From: DASSUW01 sp963849695
GTDB lineage: Bacteria > Actinomycetota > Thermoleophilia > Solirubrobacterales > Solirubrobacteraceae
Length of the DNA stretch: 64,000 bases
Direction: 5' to 3'
Assembly (NCBI GenBank): GCA_963849695.1
Contig: CAWKIT010000031.1
Span: forward strand, 1-64,000
Both the position numbers and the translations under genes were made by a program. The notes beneath the pieces were generated by a model, which searched no databases, was not told the DNA's origin, and saw only the letters and a program-made list of their open reading frames with translations. Shown here one piece after another: positions 16,971 to 26,653 of this stretch. How positions within the stretch are numbered: the stretch's first letter is position 1; every line of letters begins with the position of its first letter.

Positions 16971-18203
16971 ATGGCGCCCCACCACGACGACCTCCTCGAG
17001 CTCGCCGAGCGGGCGCTGGAGGGCGCGCGCGACGCCGCGCAGGCGACCGCCTGGTGGGAGCGTCAGCTGAGCTCGACGCCCGGCAGTGCCGTGGCCTCCG
17101 AGGCGGTGTCGGTCGAGGTGGCGGTGCTGCGCGATGGGCGGGTGGGGATCGCGGTGACCACCGACGTCGACGACGACGGGCTGCGACTGGCGCTGGACGC
17201 CGCCGGGCGGGTGGCCGCGACCGGTCCGGAGGCCTCGCCGCTGGCGGCGCCCACGCCCGGGCGTCCGCACGACGCGTACGACGCCTCGGCCGTGGAGGGC
17301 CCGCCGCCGGCCGTGGGCGCGGGCGTCGGTTGGCGGGCGGCGGCGGCGCGGACGGCGATCGTGTCGACGCGCGGGGTGCGAGCGTACGAGGAGCGCAGCT
17401 TCGGCGATCTGCGGGTGCGGCGGCACGACGAGGCGGGGCGGTCGCTCGAGCTGGGCCTGACCACGGTGCGGGCGGCCGATCTCGACACGGAGGCCCTCGG
17501 GGACGAGGCGGGCGCGCTGCTGGGCGGCGGCGAGCCGGTGGCGGTGCACGCCGGCGAGTACGAGGTCGTGCTCGGCCCGTGGGCGGTGGCCGAGGTGCTG
17601 CGGCGGGTCGCGCTGTCGTTCGGCGGGCCGTGGTCGCCGCTCGCCGACCGGCTCGGCCGGCGTGTCGCGGCGCCCACGGTCAACCTCTCGGACTCGCCGG
17701 CGTTCGCGGCGACGCTCCCGCGCTCCTACGACGCCGAGGGCTGCCCGCGGCAGCCGTTACCGCTGATCCAGGACGGGGTCGCGCACCGGCTGGCGGGCGC
17801 CGGGACCGGCCATGCGGTCGGAGTGGGCGGCGCCGGCGGGTGTGTGCCCGAGCACCTCGTGCTGGTGGGCGGGGAAGCGAGCAGCATCAGCGAGCTCGCG
17901 GCGCCGGTGGCACGCGGGCTGTTCGTCCCTGCGCTGTCGCTGCACGGGGCGTGGGTGGCCGGCCGGCGGGGCGCGGCGCTGGCCGAGGGAGTCCGCGTGA
18001 TCCGCGACGGCGAGCCCGCCGAGCCGGCGCCGAACCTGACCGTGCTGTTCGAGCCGCTCGAGCTGCTCGACCGCGTCCAGGCGCTGTCCGCACGCCAGCG
18101 GACGATCCCGCCGCCGGTCCAGCGCTCGGCGCGCACCGCATCAGCCACCGTCACCCCCGCCGCCCGCATCGCCGGCGGCCTCTTCGTCGCCGGCCCGGCC
18201 TGA
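16971..18203 (+). CDS. TldD/PmbA-family protein, TldE-like
   Basis: The 410-residue protein matches the PmbA/TldE half of the TldD-TldE protease. The C-terminal domain is clearest: YEVVLGPWAVAEVLRRVALS, DSPAFAATLPRSYDAEGCPR, LIQDGVAHRLAGAGTG and PEHLVLVGGEASSISELAAP. TldE lacks the HExxxH zinc motif of TldD, and none is seen here. TldD/TldE pairs cleave unfolded peptides and mature some modified peptides. No TldD partner lies in this window, so it is an orphan here or its partner is elsewhere. ATG 16971 is chosen because GGAG lies 6 bases upstream. Confidence 0.82.
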   Translation: MAPHHDDLLELAERALEGARDAAQATAWWERQLSSTPGSAVASEAVSVEVAVLRDGRVGIAVTTDVDDDGLRLALDAAGRVAATGPEASPLAAPTPGRPHDAYDASAVEGPPPAVGAGVGWRAAAARTAIVSTRGVRAYEERSFGDLRVRRHDEAGRSLELGLTTVRAADLDTEALGDEAGALLGGGEPVAVHAGEYEVVLGPWAVAEVLRRVALSFGGPWSPLADRLGRRVAAPTVNLSDSPAFAATLPRSYDAEGCPRQPLPLIQDGVAHRLAGAGTGHAVGVGGAGGCVPEHLVLVGGEASSISELAAPVARGLFVPALSLHGAWVAGRRGAALAEGVRVIRDGEPAEPAPNLTVLFEPLELLDRVQALSARQRTIPPPVQRSARTASATVTPAARIAGGLFVAGPA

Positions 18204-18252
18204 CCCGGCGCTCGCCGCCCCTTGCCGGACCGTCGCGGGCGCTGCCCGCCGC

Positions 18253-19719
18253 TCAGTCGTTCTTCTTGTCGGCCTTTGGCGTCTTCTCGGTCGCCGCGGC
18301 CGGCGGGCTGCTGTCTGCCGGTGGCGCTGCCCCGGCCGGCGGTGCCGCCTCGGCCGGCGGCGCGGCAGGCGCCGGTGGTGCCGACTCGGGCGGCGGCGCG
18401 GCCTGGACCTTCGGCTGCTTTTCGGGCTTGGGCGGTGGGGCGGGTTTCTCGGGCCTTGCGGGCCTGACCCTCACCGGCTTGACCTTCACGGCCTTCGGCT
18501 GCTCCGCCGGCTCGGCCGCGCGCGCTTCGCTCTGTTCGTCGCCGCGCCCGGGGACGAGGCCCGGCCCACGTTCGTCGGCCTTCGAGTGCCCACGGGCGCG
18601 CCCGCGACCGGCGGCCCGCCGGCGCGCCTCGGCTGCTCGGCGCGCCGTGCCCTGCGGCCGGTCTTGCCGGTCGCGCGCGCGATCGGCGGGTCGGACGTCC
18701 TCCCGGCCGAGAACGGCGTCGCTCGCGGGCACCGCGGTGGGCGGCTCGTTGCCGGCAGCTTCGCCGGCCGGCGCCGCCGCCGGCGCCCGCGGCTTCGTGA
18801 CCGCCGGCCGGGCCGCACGCTCCTTCTCACGCACCTCCTCCACGGCGGCGACCCCGCCGCCGGCCACGACCAGCACGATCGCGGTCTTCGCCACCACCGC
18901 GCTCGTGGCCGCCGCCCCGCCGCCGAGCACCGCCGCCTGCAGCCCGAGCGAGGGCGCCACCGGGAGGATCAGCGCGAGCTCGCGCCGCTGCTGCCGGACC
19001 TTGTCGCGGAACTCGCGGCAGCCGGCGCACTCGCGCACATGGCGACGCAGCACGTTCCGCCGCAGCGCCCCGCCGCGCAGATTCGCGAGTTGCTCGCGGA
19101 TGTCGTCGCACGATGCCTCGCGCGCCTCCCGGCTGGCGATCAGCGAGCTGCGGGCCTGGAACACGAGCGCTTTCACCTTCTCCCGCGGGCAGTCCAGCGC
19201 CTGGGCGACCTCGTCGTGCGACATGTCCCCCAGCTCGGCCAGCACCAGCGCCGCGCGCTGGTCGTCCGGCAGCCCGGCGAGGTCGCCGAGCAGCGCCTGC
19301 AGCTCGTGCCGGCGCTCGACCTCGGTCGAGAGGTGCTCGGTCGACGGCTCCGGCGGCTCGGCGCCCACCTGCTCGCGCCGCGCGCGCAGCACGGTGAGGC
19401 AGCGGTTGCGGGCGATCGCGTACAGCCACGGCCGCAGCTGGATCTCCTTCGAGGAGCCGGCCATGTCGCGGTACGCGGCGAGGAACGTGTGCTGGACGGC
19501 GTCCTCGGCCTCCTCGGCCGACCCCAGCATGTGGCGGCAGAACGAGAGGACGCCCCGGTGGTGGCGCGCGTACAGCGCCTCGAACGCCGCCTCGGAGCCG
19601 CCGCGCAGCAGCTCGACGAGGCGTTCGTCGGATGCCAGCCTGAGGAGGCCGGAAGGTAACCGGCGCCGGCGCGGCCTTGCGTCGACCCGGTCATGGTCGC
19701 CTAATGCCGTGGCGCTCAC
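18253..19719 (-). CDS. ECF sigma factor fused to zinc-finger, transmembrane and Pro/Lys-rich tail
   Basis: This 488-residue protein starts with an ECF sigma factor: region 2 (about 30-112, GSAEEAEDAVQHTFLAAYRD) and region 4 (about 135-195, MSHDEVAQALDCPREKVKAL). A putative ZAS-like site follows (Cys204, His227, Cys231, Cys234; HVRECAGC), as in anti-sigma factors. A single transmembrane segment lies at about 266-293. The remaining 195 residues are rich in Pro, Ala, Lys and Arg and would lie outside. Sigma factor and anti-sigma-like anchor are thus one chain. Release of the sigma domain may need proteolysis, which is inference. The GTG start is the only clear one in frame ahead of region 2. Confidence 0.85.
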   Translation of the reverse strand: MSATALGDHDRVDARPRRRRLPSGLLRLASDERLVELLRGGSEAAFEALYARHHRGVLSFCRHMLGSAEEAEDAVQHTFLAAYRDMAGSSKEIQLRPWLYAIARNRCLTVLRARREQVGAEPPEPSTEHLSTEVERRHELQALLGDLAGLPDDQRAALVLAELGDMSHDEVAQALDCPREKVKALVFQARSSLIASREAREASCDDIREQLANLRGGALRRNVLRRHVRECAGCREFRDKVRQQRRELALILPVAPSLGLQAAVLGGGAAATSAVVAKTAIVLVVAGGGVAAVEEVREKERAARPAVTKPRAPAAAPAGEAAGNEPPTAVPASDAVLGREDVRPADRARDRQDRPQGTARRAAEARRRAAGRGRARGHSKADERGPGLVPGRGDEQSEARAAEPAEQPKAVKVKPVRVRPARPEKPAPPPKPEKQPKVQAAPPPESAPPAPAAPPAEAAPPAGAAPPADSSPPAAATEKTPKADKKND

Positions 19720-19860
19720 GATCCGACCGCATGATAGGCCGCCGGCGGACCGGGGACGGCGTTTCGACGCCGCCCCCGGTGGAACGCCCCAAACGAGCCG
19801 CGGAGGCCCCTTTCCCCAACGGTTCCAACGGCGCAGCCGCCGGAAAGTTGGGAAGTAGCG

Positions 19861-20085
19861 CTAGATCTTCAGCAGGACGAACGTGTTCACGACGAAGAGG
19901 ATCGCGAAGAAGATCGTCCACCGATCGAGGTTGCGCTCCATCAGCGAGCCGCCCGTCGAGCCGCCACCGCCGCCCACGCCGAACGCGCCCGACATCCCGG
20001 CGTCCTTCCCCGAGTGCAGGAGCACCAGGAAGATCAGGATGACCGAGATGAAGACCTGCAGTACCGAGAGCGCGGACTGGAACAT
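19861..20085 (-). CDS. secG: Preprotein translocase subunit SecG
   Basis: This 74-residue protein has the SecG layout: a first hydrophobic helix (SVLQVFISVILIFLVLLH), a Gly/Ser-rich loop (GAFGVGGGGGSTGG) and a second helix (WTIFFAILFVVNTFVLL). It is a small auxiliary part of the SecYEG channel. In many actinobacteria secG follows tpiA; here the two are 17 kb apart. Confidence 0.92.
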   Translation of the reverse strand: MFQSALSVLQVFISVILIFLVLLHSGKDAGMSGAFGVGGGGGSTGGSLMERNLDRWTIFFAILFVVNTFVLLKI

Positions 20086-20114
20086 CGGACGACCAGGGTA
20101 CTAAGCCCATGCAC

Positions 20115-20387
20115 CTACGAACGCTCCGAGACCTCCGGGGTTGGAGGGTCCAGCTCGTCGAGCCGGCGCAGGATCGCGACCGCCTCGGCGCGCAGCGTGC
20201 GGTCGAGCGCCCGCCAGTCGGAGTCCGAGAGCTTGCCGGTGCGGTGGTCGAGCTCGGCGTCGCGGATCTCGCGGTACTTCGCGTCGCGCGCCGCCTCGAG
20301 CTCGGCCAGCTCAGCGCTCTCGGCCGCCTCGCCGGAGCGCCGCGCCCGCAGCGGCGCGGACACGAGCAGCACCACGACGGCGAGCAC
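20115..20387 (-). CDS. Short CcmI-like cytochrome c maturation protein (start uncertain)
   Basis: A hydrophobic N-terminal helix is followed by a coiled-coil-like region (AARDAKYREIRDAELDHRTGK, LSDSDWRALDRTLRAEA) resembling the N-terminal part of CcmI, which helps hand apocytochrome c to the heme lyase. The TPR domain of full CcmI is absent. The GTG at 20387 cuts into the helix: upstream in frame lie Leu-Ile-Asp-Leu-Leu-Val-Ile-Phe-Ile-Val, so a CTG start near 20414 is possible. It sits right after ccmF on the same strand, which supports the role. Confidence 0.6.
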   Translation of the reverse strand: MLAVVVLLVSAPLRARRSGEAAESAELAELEAARDAKYREIRDAELDHRTGKLSDSDWRALDRTLRAEAVAILRRLDELDPPTPEVSERS

Positions 20388-20445
20388 GATGAAGATGACG
20401 AGGAGGTCGATCAGGTGGTGGCTCCCGGGGTCGTGGGAGCCGCCA

Positions 20446-22632
<2,187 letters not shown>

Positions 22633-23028
22633 TCAGGTCTTCTCGGCCGTGAACTTCGACGGGCACTTGGTGATCAGCGAGTCCTTCTCGCCGACGAAGA
22701 CGCCGCCCTCCTTGCGGACGGTGACGATCACCTCGCGCCCCGCGCGGAACGGGTCGGGGAGCACGCCCTCGTAGCGCACCGGCACCGAGACCTGGCCGGC
22801 CCGGTCGCGCACCCGGAAGTTGGTGACGGTGCCCGTGCGCTCGTAGCCGGCCACCACCTTGCCGGTCAGCTGGTACGTCCTGCCGGACTCCGCGCCGGCG
22901 AGCAGCTGGCTCGGGCTGCGGGCCTCGCTCGAGGCCGAGAAGCTCGTGTAGACGAGCGCGCCCGCCAGCAGCACGGCGGCGCTCAGCGCCACCACGAGCC
23001 TGATCGTGCGCTTGCGGGCGGGATCCAT
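22633..23028 (-). CDS. ccmE: Heme chaperone CcmE, cysteine-type
   Basis: The 131-residue protein has one N-terminal transmembrane helix (about residues 10-28) and the OB-fold domain of CcmE (QLTGKVVAGY, VTNFRVRDRAG, PVRYEGVLPDPFRAGREVIV). The canonical heme-binding histidine motif (HDExY) is replaced by KCPSKF near the C-terminus. That matches the cysteine-type CcmE known from some archaea and Desulfovibrio, where CxxxY is usual; here the last position is Phe. ATG 23028 is chosen; the frame is open to 23109. Confidence 0.9.
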   Translation of the reverse strand: MDPARKRTIRLVVALSAAVLLAGALVYTSFSASSEARSPSQLLAGAESGRTYQLTGKVVAGYERTGTVTNFRVRDRAGQVSVPVRYEGVLPDPFRAGREVIVTVRKEGGVFVGEKDSLITKCPSKFTAEKT

Positions 23029-23172
23029 CGCCCTACCGATTATGGCGAGGTCGCATCCGGAAGGCGGCGTCGACGCGTAGACATTCCTGGTGAATGTGGC
23101 GAACGACACATAAAGGTTTGCAACACGGGGCCGAGAAACCTTGGAAGAACCCCACTGTTACTGACGTCAGGC
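23029..23172. promoter_or_regulatory. Divergent leader between ccmE and the zinc-ribbon gene
   Basis: The region is unusually AT-rich for the window. It contains an inverted pair AAGGTTT (23113-23119) and AAACCTT (23136-23142), and a perfect CTGACGTCAG palindrome (23161-23170) just ahead of the zinc-ribbon ATG. It probably holds promoters for both directions. I do not recognise a known riboswitch. Confidence 0.35.
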
Positions 23173-23397
23173 ATGCAGATGCAACTCTCAACCTCCCTCC
23201 CCGTCCGACTCCGGCGCGGCCGCCACGACAGCCGGCCCCGCTCACGCACCGCCGTCCACCAGGCGCTCGCCCGCGCCAAGCGCAGCGGCGGCCCTGAGGA
23301 CCAGGCGCTCTACTCCTGCCACTGCGGTTACGCGTTCAAGGCGGAGGTCTCGACCTCCGTCGGCTGCCCGCACTGCGGCACCGGCCAGGCCTGGTAG
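23173..23397 (+). CDS. Small zinc-ribbon protein
   Basis: The 74-residue protein has a basic N-terminal half (RLRRGRHDSRPRSR) and a C-terminal zinc ribbon: YSCHCGYAFKAEVST then CPHCGTGQAW, giving CxCG and CxxCG knuckles. It could bind nucleic acid or act as a small regulator. I recall similar short proteins in related actinobacteria but no function is known. Only one base separates its stop from the convergent fetB-like stop. Confidence 0.7.
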   Translation: MQMQLSTSLPVRLRRGRHDSRPRSRTAVHQALARAKRSGGPEDQALYSCHCGYAFKAEVSTSVGCPHCGTGQAW

Positions 23398-23398
23398 C

Positions 23399-24139
23399 TC
23401 ATCCGGGGACCCGGATCCGCTCGCCCGGCGCGGTGAGCCCGGCCACCACGAGCCGGGCGACCGCGAGCGCGGCGACGACCTCGACGGCGAGTAGCGCCAG
23501 CAGCACGGTGAGCTGAACGCGGGCGGCCTCCGCCGGCGACGCCCCGCCGAGGACGAGGCCGACGAACGTGCCGGGGAGCGTCACGAGGCCGACGTTCTTG
23601 GTCTGGTCGAGCAGCGCGACCAGGCCTGTGGTCGCACTCGCGCGGACGGCGTCCGAGAGCGCGGCGCGGACCGGGACCCCGAGCGCGAGCCGGGTCTCGA
23701 TCGCCGGCAGGTCCTCGCCGACGTGCTCTGTGAGCCGGCGGCCGGTGACCGAGGTGGCGACCATCGCGCCGCCGATCAGGATGCCGGCGACCGGGATCAG
23801 CTCCCGCGGCTCGGTGCTGAAGGCGCCGGTGAGGAGCATCGGGGCGATGCCGGTCGCCGCGCCGGCCGCGATCGCGGCGCCGGCGCGCCACCACGCGTCC
23901 GGGACGCCGCGCAGCCGCCGGCCGGACGTGAGCGTCGCGGTGCCGAGCATGACCGCCACGAAGGCGGCCGCCAGGCCCGCGTGCTCGAACACGAGCGTCA
24001 CGACCGCGCCCACCGCCGCGAGCTGGACCGCGGCGCGGACGGCGCTCACCGCCAGCTCGCGCTCGAGCCCGAGGCCACCGGCGCGCGAGACGGCGACGGC
24101 CACGACCACGAGGGCGGCGGCAACGATGACCTGCGTCAC
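23399..24139 (-). CDS. fetB: FetB/UPF0014-type ABC transporter permease (iron or metal exporter)
   Basis: The 246-residue protein has about seven transmembrane helices and the UPF0014 landmarks RELIPVAGILIGGAMVATSV and LVTLPGTFVGLVLGGASP. FetB (YbbM) with FetA (YbbL) exports iron in E. coli and counters oxidative stress. The GTG start overlaps the stop of the ATPase gene by 4 bases (GTGA), so the two are coupled. Metal specificity is inferred from the family. Confidence 0.88.
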   Translation of the reverse strand: MTQVIVAAALVVVAVAVSRAGGLGLERELAVSAVRAAVQLAAVGAVVTLVFEHAGLAAAFVAVMLGTATLTSGRRLRGVPDAWWRAGAAIAAGAATGIAPMLLTGAFSTEPRELIPVAGILIGGAMVATSVTGRRLTEHVGEDLPAIETRLALGVPVRAALSDAVRASATTGLVALLDQTKNVGLVTLPGTFVGLVLGGASPAEAARVQLTVLLALLAVEVVAALAVARLVVAGLTAPGERIRVPG

Positions 24140-24801
24140 GCGGCGCCTCCGGTGCCGTCGTGCGGCCGCGAATGGCCTCCGACCTCGATTCGTGCGTCCG
24201 CCACCCGCCCGGCCTGCGCCTCGTCGTGGGTGACGATCAGGATCGCCAGCCCCCGCTCGGCGAGGGAGCGCACGAGCGCCTCGACCGGCGCCGCCGCCTC
24301 GCGGTCCAGCGCGGCGGTCGGCTCGTCGAGCAGCAGCACGCCGGGGTCGCGGGTCAGCGCGCGCGCGACCGCCACGCGCGCGGACTCGCCTCCCGACAGG
24401 GCGCGCGCCTCGCGCTCCATGAGGCTCGCGTCGAGCCCGGTGGCGGCCAGCGCTTCCGCCAGCCCCGCGACCGGCGGGTCGTCGAGCCCGTAGGCGAGAT
24501 TCGCACGCACGTCGCCGGGCAGCATCACCGGCGCCTGCGTCACCAGCCCCACCCGACGGCGCAGCTCGCACGGCTCGAGCTCGGCCGCGTCGCGGCCGTC
24601 GACCAGCACGCGCCCGCCGGCCGGCTCGTCGAGCCGCACCAGGCTGCGCAGGAGGCTGGACTTACCGGCGCCCGACGGCCCCACCAGCGCCGTCACCTCA
24701 CCCGCGTGCACGCGCAGATCGATGCCCTTCAGAACCACGCGGCCGCCGCGGGCGACGGCAAGGTCCTGGGTCTCGATCCGGGTCACCGCCACGGCGGCCA
24801 C
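24136..24801 (-). CDS. fetA: FetA-type ABC transporter ATP-binding protein
   Basis: The 221-residue ATPase has Walker A GPSGAGKS (about 41-48), the signature LSGGESARVAVARAL and Walker B VLLLDEPTAALDRE. It is the partner of the downstream FetB-type permease. GTG 24801 gives the longest sensible frame; further in-frame GTG codons at 24792 and 24786 could be the true start. A tRNA gene begins 5 bases upstream, so its promoter is probably shared with or lies ahead of the tRNA. Confidence 0.88.
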   Translation of the reverse strand: MAAVAVTRIETQDLAVARGGRVVLKGIDLRVHAGEVTALVGPSGAGKSSLLRSLVRLDEPAGGRVLVDGRDAAELEPCELRRRVGLVTQAPVMLPGDVRANLAYGLDDPPVAGLAEALAATGLDASLMEREARALSGGESARVAVARALTRDPGVLLLDEPTAALDREAAAPVEALVRSLAERGLAILIVTHDEAQAGRVADARIEVGGHSRPHDGTGGAA

Positions 24802-24805
24802 CTAG

Positions 24806-24877
24806 AGCGGGCGAGGGGAATCGAACCCCCATTTCTGGCTTGGGAAGCCAGCGTCTTAACCATTGGACAACGCCCGC
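24806..24877 (-). tRNA. tRNA-Gly (anticodon CCC)
   Basis: On the minus strand GCGGGCG pairs with CGCCCGC as a 7-bp acceptor stem. The anticodon arm is CTGGC-TTCCCAA-GCCAG with anticodon CCC. The T arm carries GGTTCGATTCC. The discriminator base is U and CCA is not encoded. All arms fold without mismatches. Confidence 0.96.
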
Positions 24878-24919
24878 AGGGTGCGCGCAGTCTAGCTGCC
24901 CGGCACTACCCTTGAACCA

Positions 24920-25465
24920 GTGCGCCCGCGCGTCTACTGGCCGGTCACGTTCGCCGCGACGGCGCTCGTCGCCCTGCTCTCGTACGGGGTCGTCTCGACC
25001 GGTCCGGACACCTCGATCGACGAATCGATCTCCGACGGCGACCGCGTCGAGGCGCCCACCAGCGAGCTGCGCGAGCTGGGCGGCGACGGCACCGGCTCGC
25101 TCGCCGACCACCAGGGCAAGGTCGTGGTCCTGAACCTGTGGGCGTCGTGGTGCCCGCCCTGCCGGTCCGAGATGCCGCTGCTCGAGCGCACCCACAAGCG
25201 GATCGCCGCCCAGGACGGCCTCGTGCTCGGCGTCGACACCCAGGACGCCTCCGAGGACGCGATGCGCTTCCTGCGCGAGAAGAAGATCACCTTCCCGAGC
25301 CTGCGCGACCGCGATGGCGAGTACAAGCAAGAGCTCGGCGTCGCGGCCCTGCCGGAGACGTTCCTGATCGACCGCCAGGGCCGGATCGCTGCGCTCAGGC
25401 GCGGGCCCGTCGACCAGGCGTGGCTCGACGAGCACCTGACGCCGCTGCTGGAGGAGAGCGCGTGA
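24920..25465 (+). CDS. TlpA/ResA-like membrane-anchored thiol-disulfide oxidoreductase
   Basis: The 181-residue protein has an N-terminal membrane anchor (about residues 8-27) and a thioredoxin fold with the active site WASWCPPCRSEMP. A cis-proline segment follows (AALPETFLIDRQGR). CcmG/ResA/TlpA proteins reduce the CxxCH cysteines of apocytochrome c before heme attachment. It leads an operon with ccmH and ccdA (overlaps GTGA and ATGA), which fixes its role in cytochrome c maturation. Confidence 0.92.
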   Translation: MRPRVYWPVTFAATALVALLSYGVVSTGPDTSIDESISDGDRVEAPTSELRELGGDGTGSLADHQGKVVVLNLWASWCPPCRSEMPLLERTHKRIAAQDGLVLGVDTQDASEDAMRFLREKKITFPSLRDRDGEYKQELGVAALPETFLIDRQGRIAALRRGPVDQAWLDEHLTPLLEESA

Positions 25466-25902
25466 GGCTGCTCGTCGCGCTCGTGCTGGTCCTCGGGCTG
25501 GCCGCCGCCGCCGAGCCGAAGGCGACGCTGCCCGACATCGAGGACGAGGTGATGTGCGTCGAGTGCCGGACGGCGCTCAACATCTCCACCTCGGCGGTCG
25601 CCGACCAGGAGCGCGCGTTCATCCGCGCCCGGATCGCCGAGGGGATGACGAAGGACGAGATCAAGGCGGCGCTGGTGGACGAGTACGGGCCCGCCGTGCT
25701 CGCCGAGCCGGGGGACGAGGGGTTCGACCTCGCGGGCTGGCTGGTGCCGGGAGCGATCGTCGGGCTCGCCGGCGCCGGCGTGGTGCTGCTCGCGCGCCGC
25801 TGGCGCCGCGCGCCTGAGCCGGCCCCGGCGGCGCCGGGCCCCGAGGTCGACGCGGCCGACGCCCGCCGGCTCGACGCCGAGCTGAGGGCCTTCGACCGAT
25901 GA
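25462..25902 (+). CDS. ccmH: Cytochrome c maturation protein CcmH
   Basis: The 146-residue protein has a short N-terminal signal or anchor, the redox motif MCVECRTALNIS (CxxC in place of the usual LRCxxCQ), the conserved helical part MTKDEIKAALVDEYGPAVL, and one transmembrane helix (about 90-112) with a cytoplasmic tail. CcmH reduces apocytochrome thiols together with CcmG. The GTG start overlaps the upstream stop. Confidence 0.9.
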   Translation: MRLLVALVLVLGLAAAAEPKATLPDIEDEVMCVECRTALNISTSAVADQERAFIRARIAEGMTKDEIKAALVDEYGPAVLAEPGDEGFDLAGWLVPGAIVGLAGAGVVLLARRWRRAPEPAPAAPGPEVDAADARRLDAELRAFDR

Positions 25903-26645
25903 GCGGCGGCGTCGACACCACGATCATCGCCGCTTTCGCGGTCGGCTTCGTGTCGTTCGTGTCCCCCTGTGTGCTCCCCCTCGTCCCCGGCTACCTGTCG
26001 GCCGTGTCGGGCGTCTCGCTGGCCGAGATCCAGCACGGCGAAAGACGCCTCAGCCGCGTGCTTATGCCCGCGATCGTCTTCTGCATGGCGTTCACGGTCG
26101 TGTTCGTTGCGCTGGGGATGACAGCGACCAGCCTCGGCTCCACGCTGCAGGACGGCCGCGGCACGCTCGACAAGGTCGCGGGCGTGATCATCATCGCCCT
26201 CGGCGTGCTGTTCGTGATCACGCCGTTCGTGCCGCGGCTGAACCGCGAGTGGCGGCCGGACGTGCTGATGTCGCGTGCCGGCTCGGGCGGCCCGCTGATC
26301 GCCGGCGCCGCCTTCGCGTTCGCGTGGACCCCGTGCGTCGGCCCGACCCTCGGCACGATCCTGACCGCCGCCTCGGTGCAGGACACGGTCAGCGAGGGGG
26401 CGATCCTGCTGTTGTTCTACTCGCTCGGGCTCGCGGTCCCGTTCCTGATCACCGCCGCCGCCTTCACCCGCGCCACCACGGCATGGCGCTGGCTGCGCGA
26501 CCGCTACCTGATCATCACGGGCATCTCCGGCGCGATCCTCATCGGCATGGGGATCCTGCTGTTCACCGGCGAGCTGACGACGCTCAACCTCGAGGCCCAG
26601 CAGGCGCTCGACGACCTCGGGCTGAACTTCTTCACCGAGCTGTAG
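25899..26645 (+). CDS. ccdA: CcdA/DsbD-type transmembrane electron carrier
   Basis: The 248-residue protein has six transmembrane helices and the two redox cysteines of CcdA in SFVSPCVLPLVPGYLSAVSG and in the AWTPCVGPTLG segment. It passes electrons from cytoplasmic thioredoxin to the TlpA/CcmH proteins outside. It overlaps ccmH by ATGA. CcmA, CcmB and CcmC are not in the window. Confidence 0.92.
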   Translation: MSGGVDTTIIAAFAVGFVSFVSPCVLPLVPGYLSAVSGVSLAEIQHGERRLSRVLMPAIVFCMAFTVVFVALGMTATSLGSTLQDGRGTLDKVAGVIIIALGVLFVITPFVPRLNREWRPDVLMSRAGSGGPLIAGAAFAFAWTPCVGPTLGTILTAASVQDTVSEGAILLLFYSLGLAVPFLITAAAFTRATTAWRWLRDRYLIITGISGAILIGMGILLFTGELTTLNLEAQQALDDLGLNFFTEL

Positions 26646-26653
26646 GGGCTACA
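26641..26653. terminator. Short inverted repeat holding both convergent stop codons
   Basis: TGTAG, GGG and CTACA form a 5-bp inverted repeat. It contains the TAG stop of ccdA on the plus strand and the TAG stop of argS on the minus strand. The stem is short, so a terminator role is uncertain. Confidence 0.35.

Noticed and set aside
23113..23142. Known riboswitch class in the zinc-ribbon leader
   Set aside because: The short repeat does not match the conserved cores of any class I can recall.
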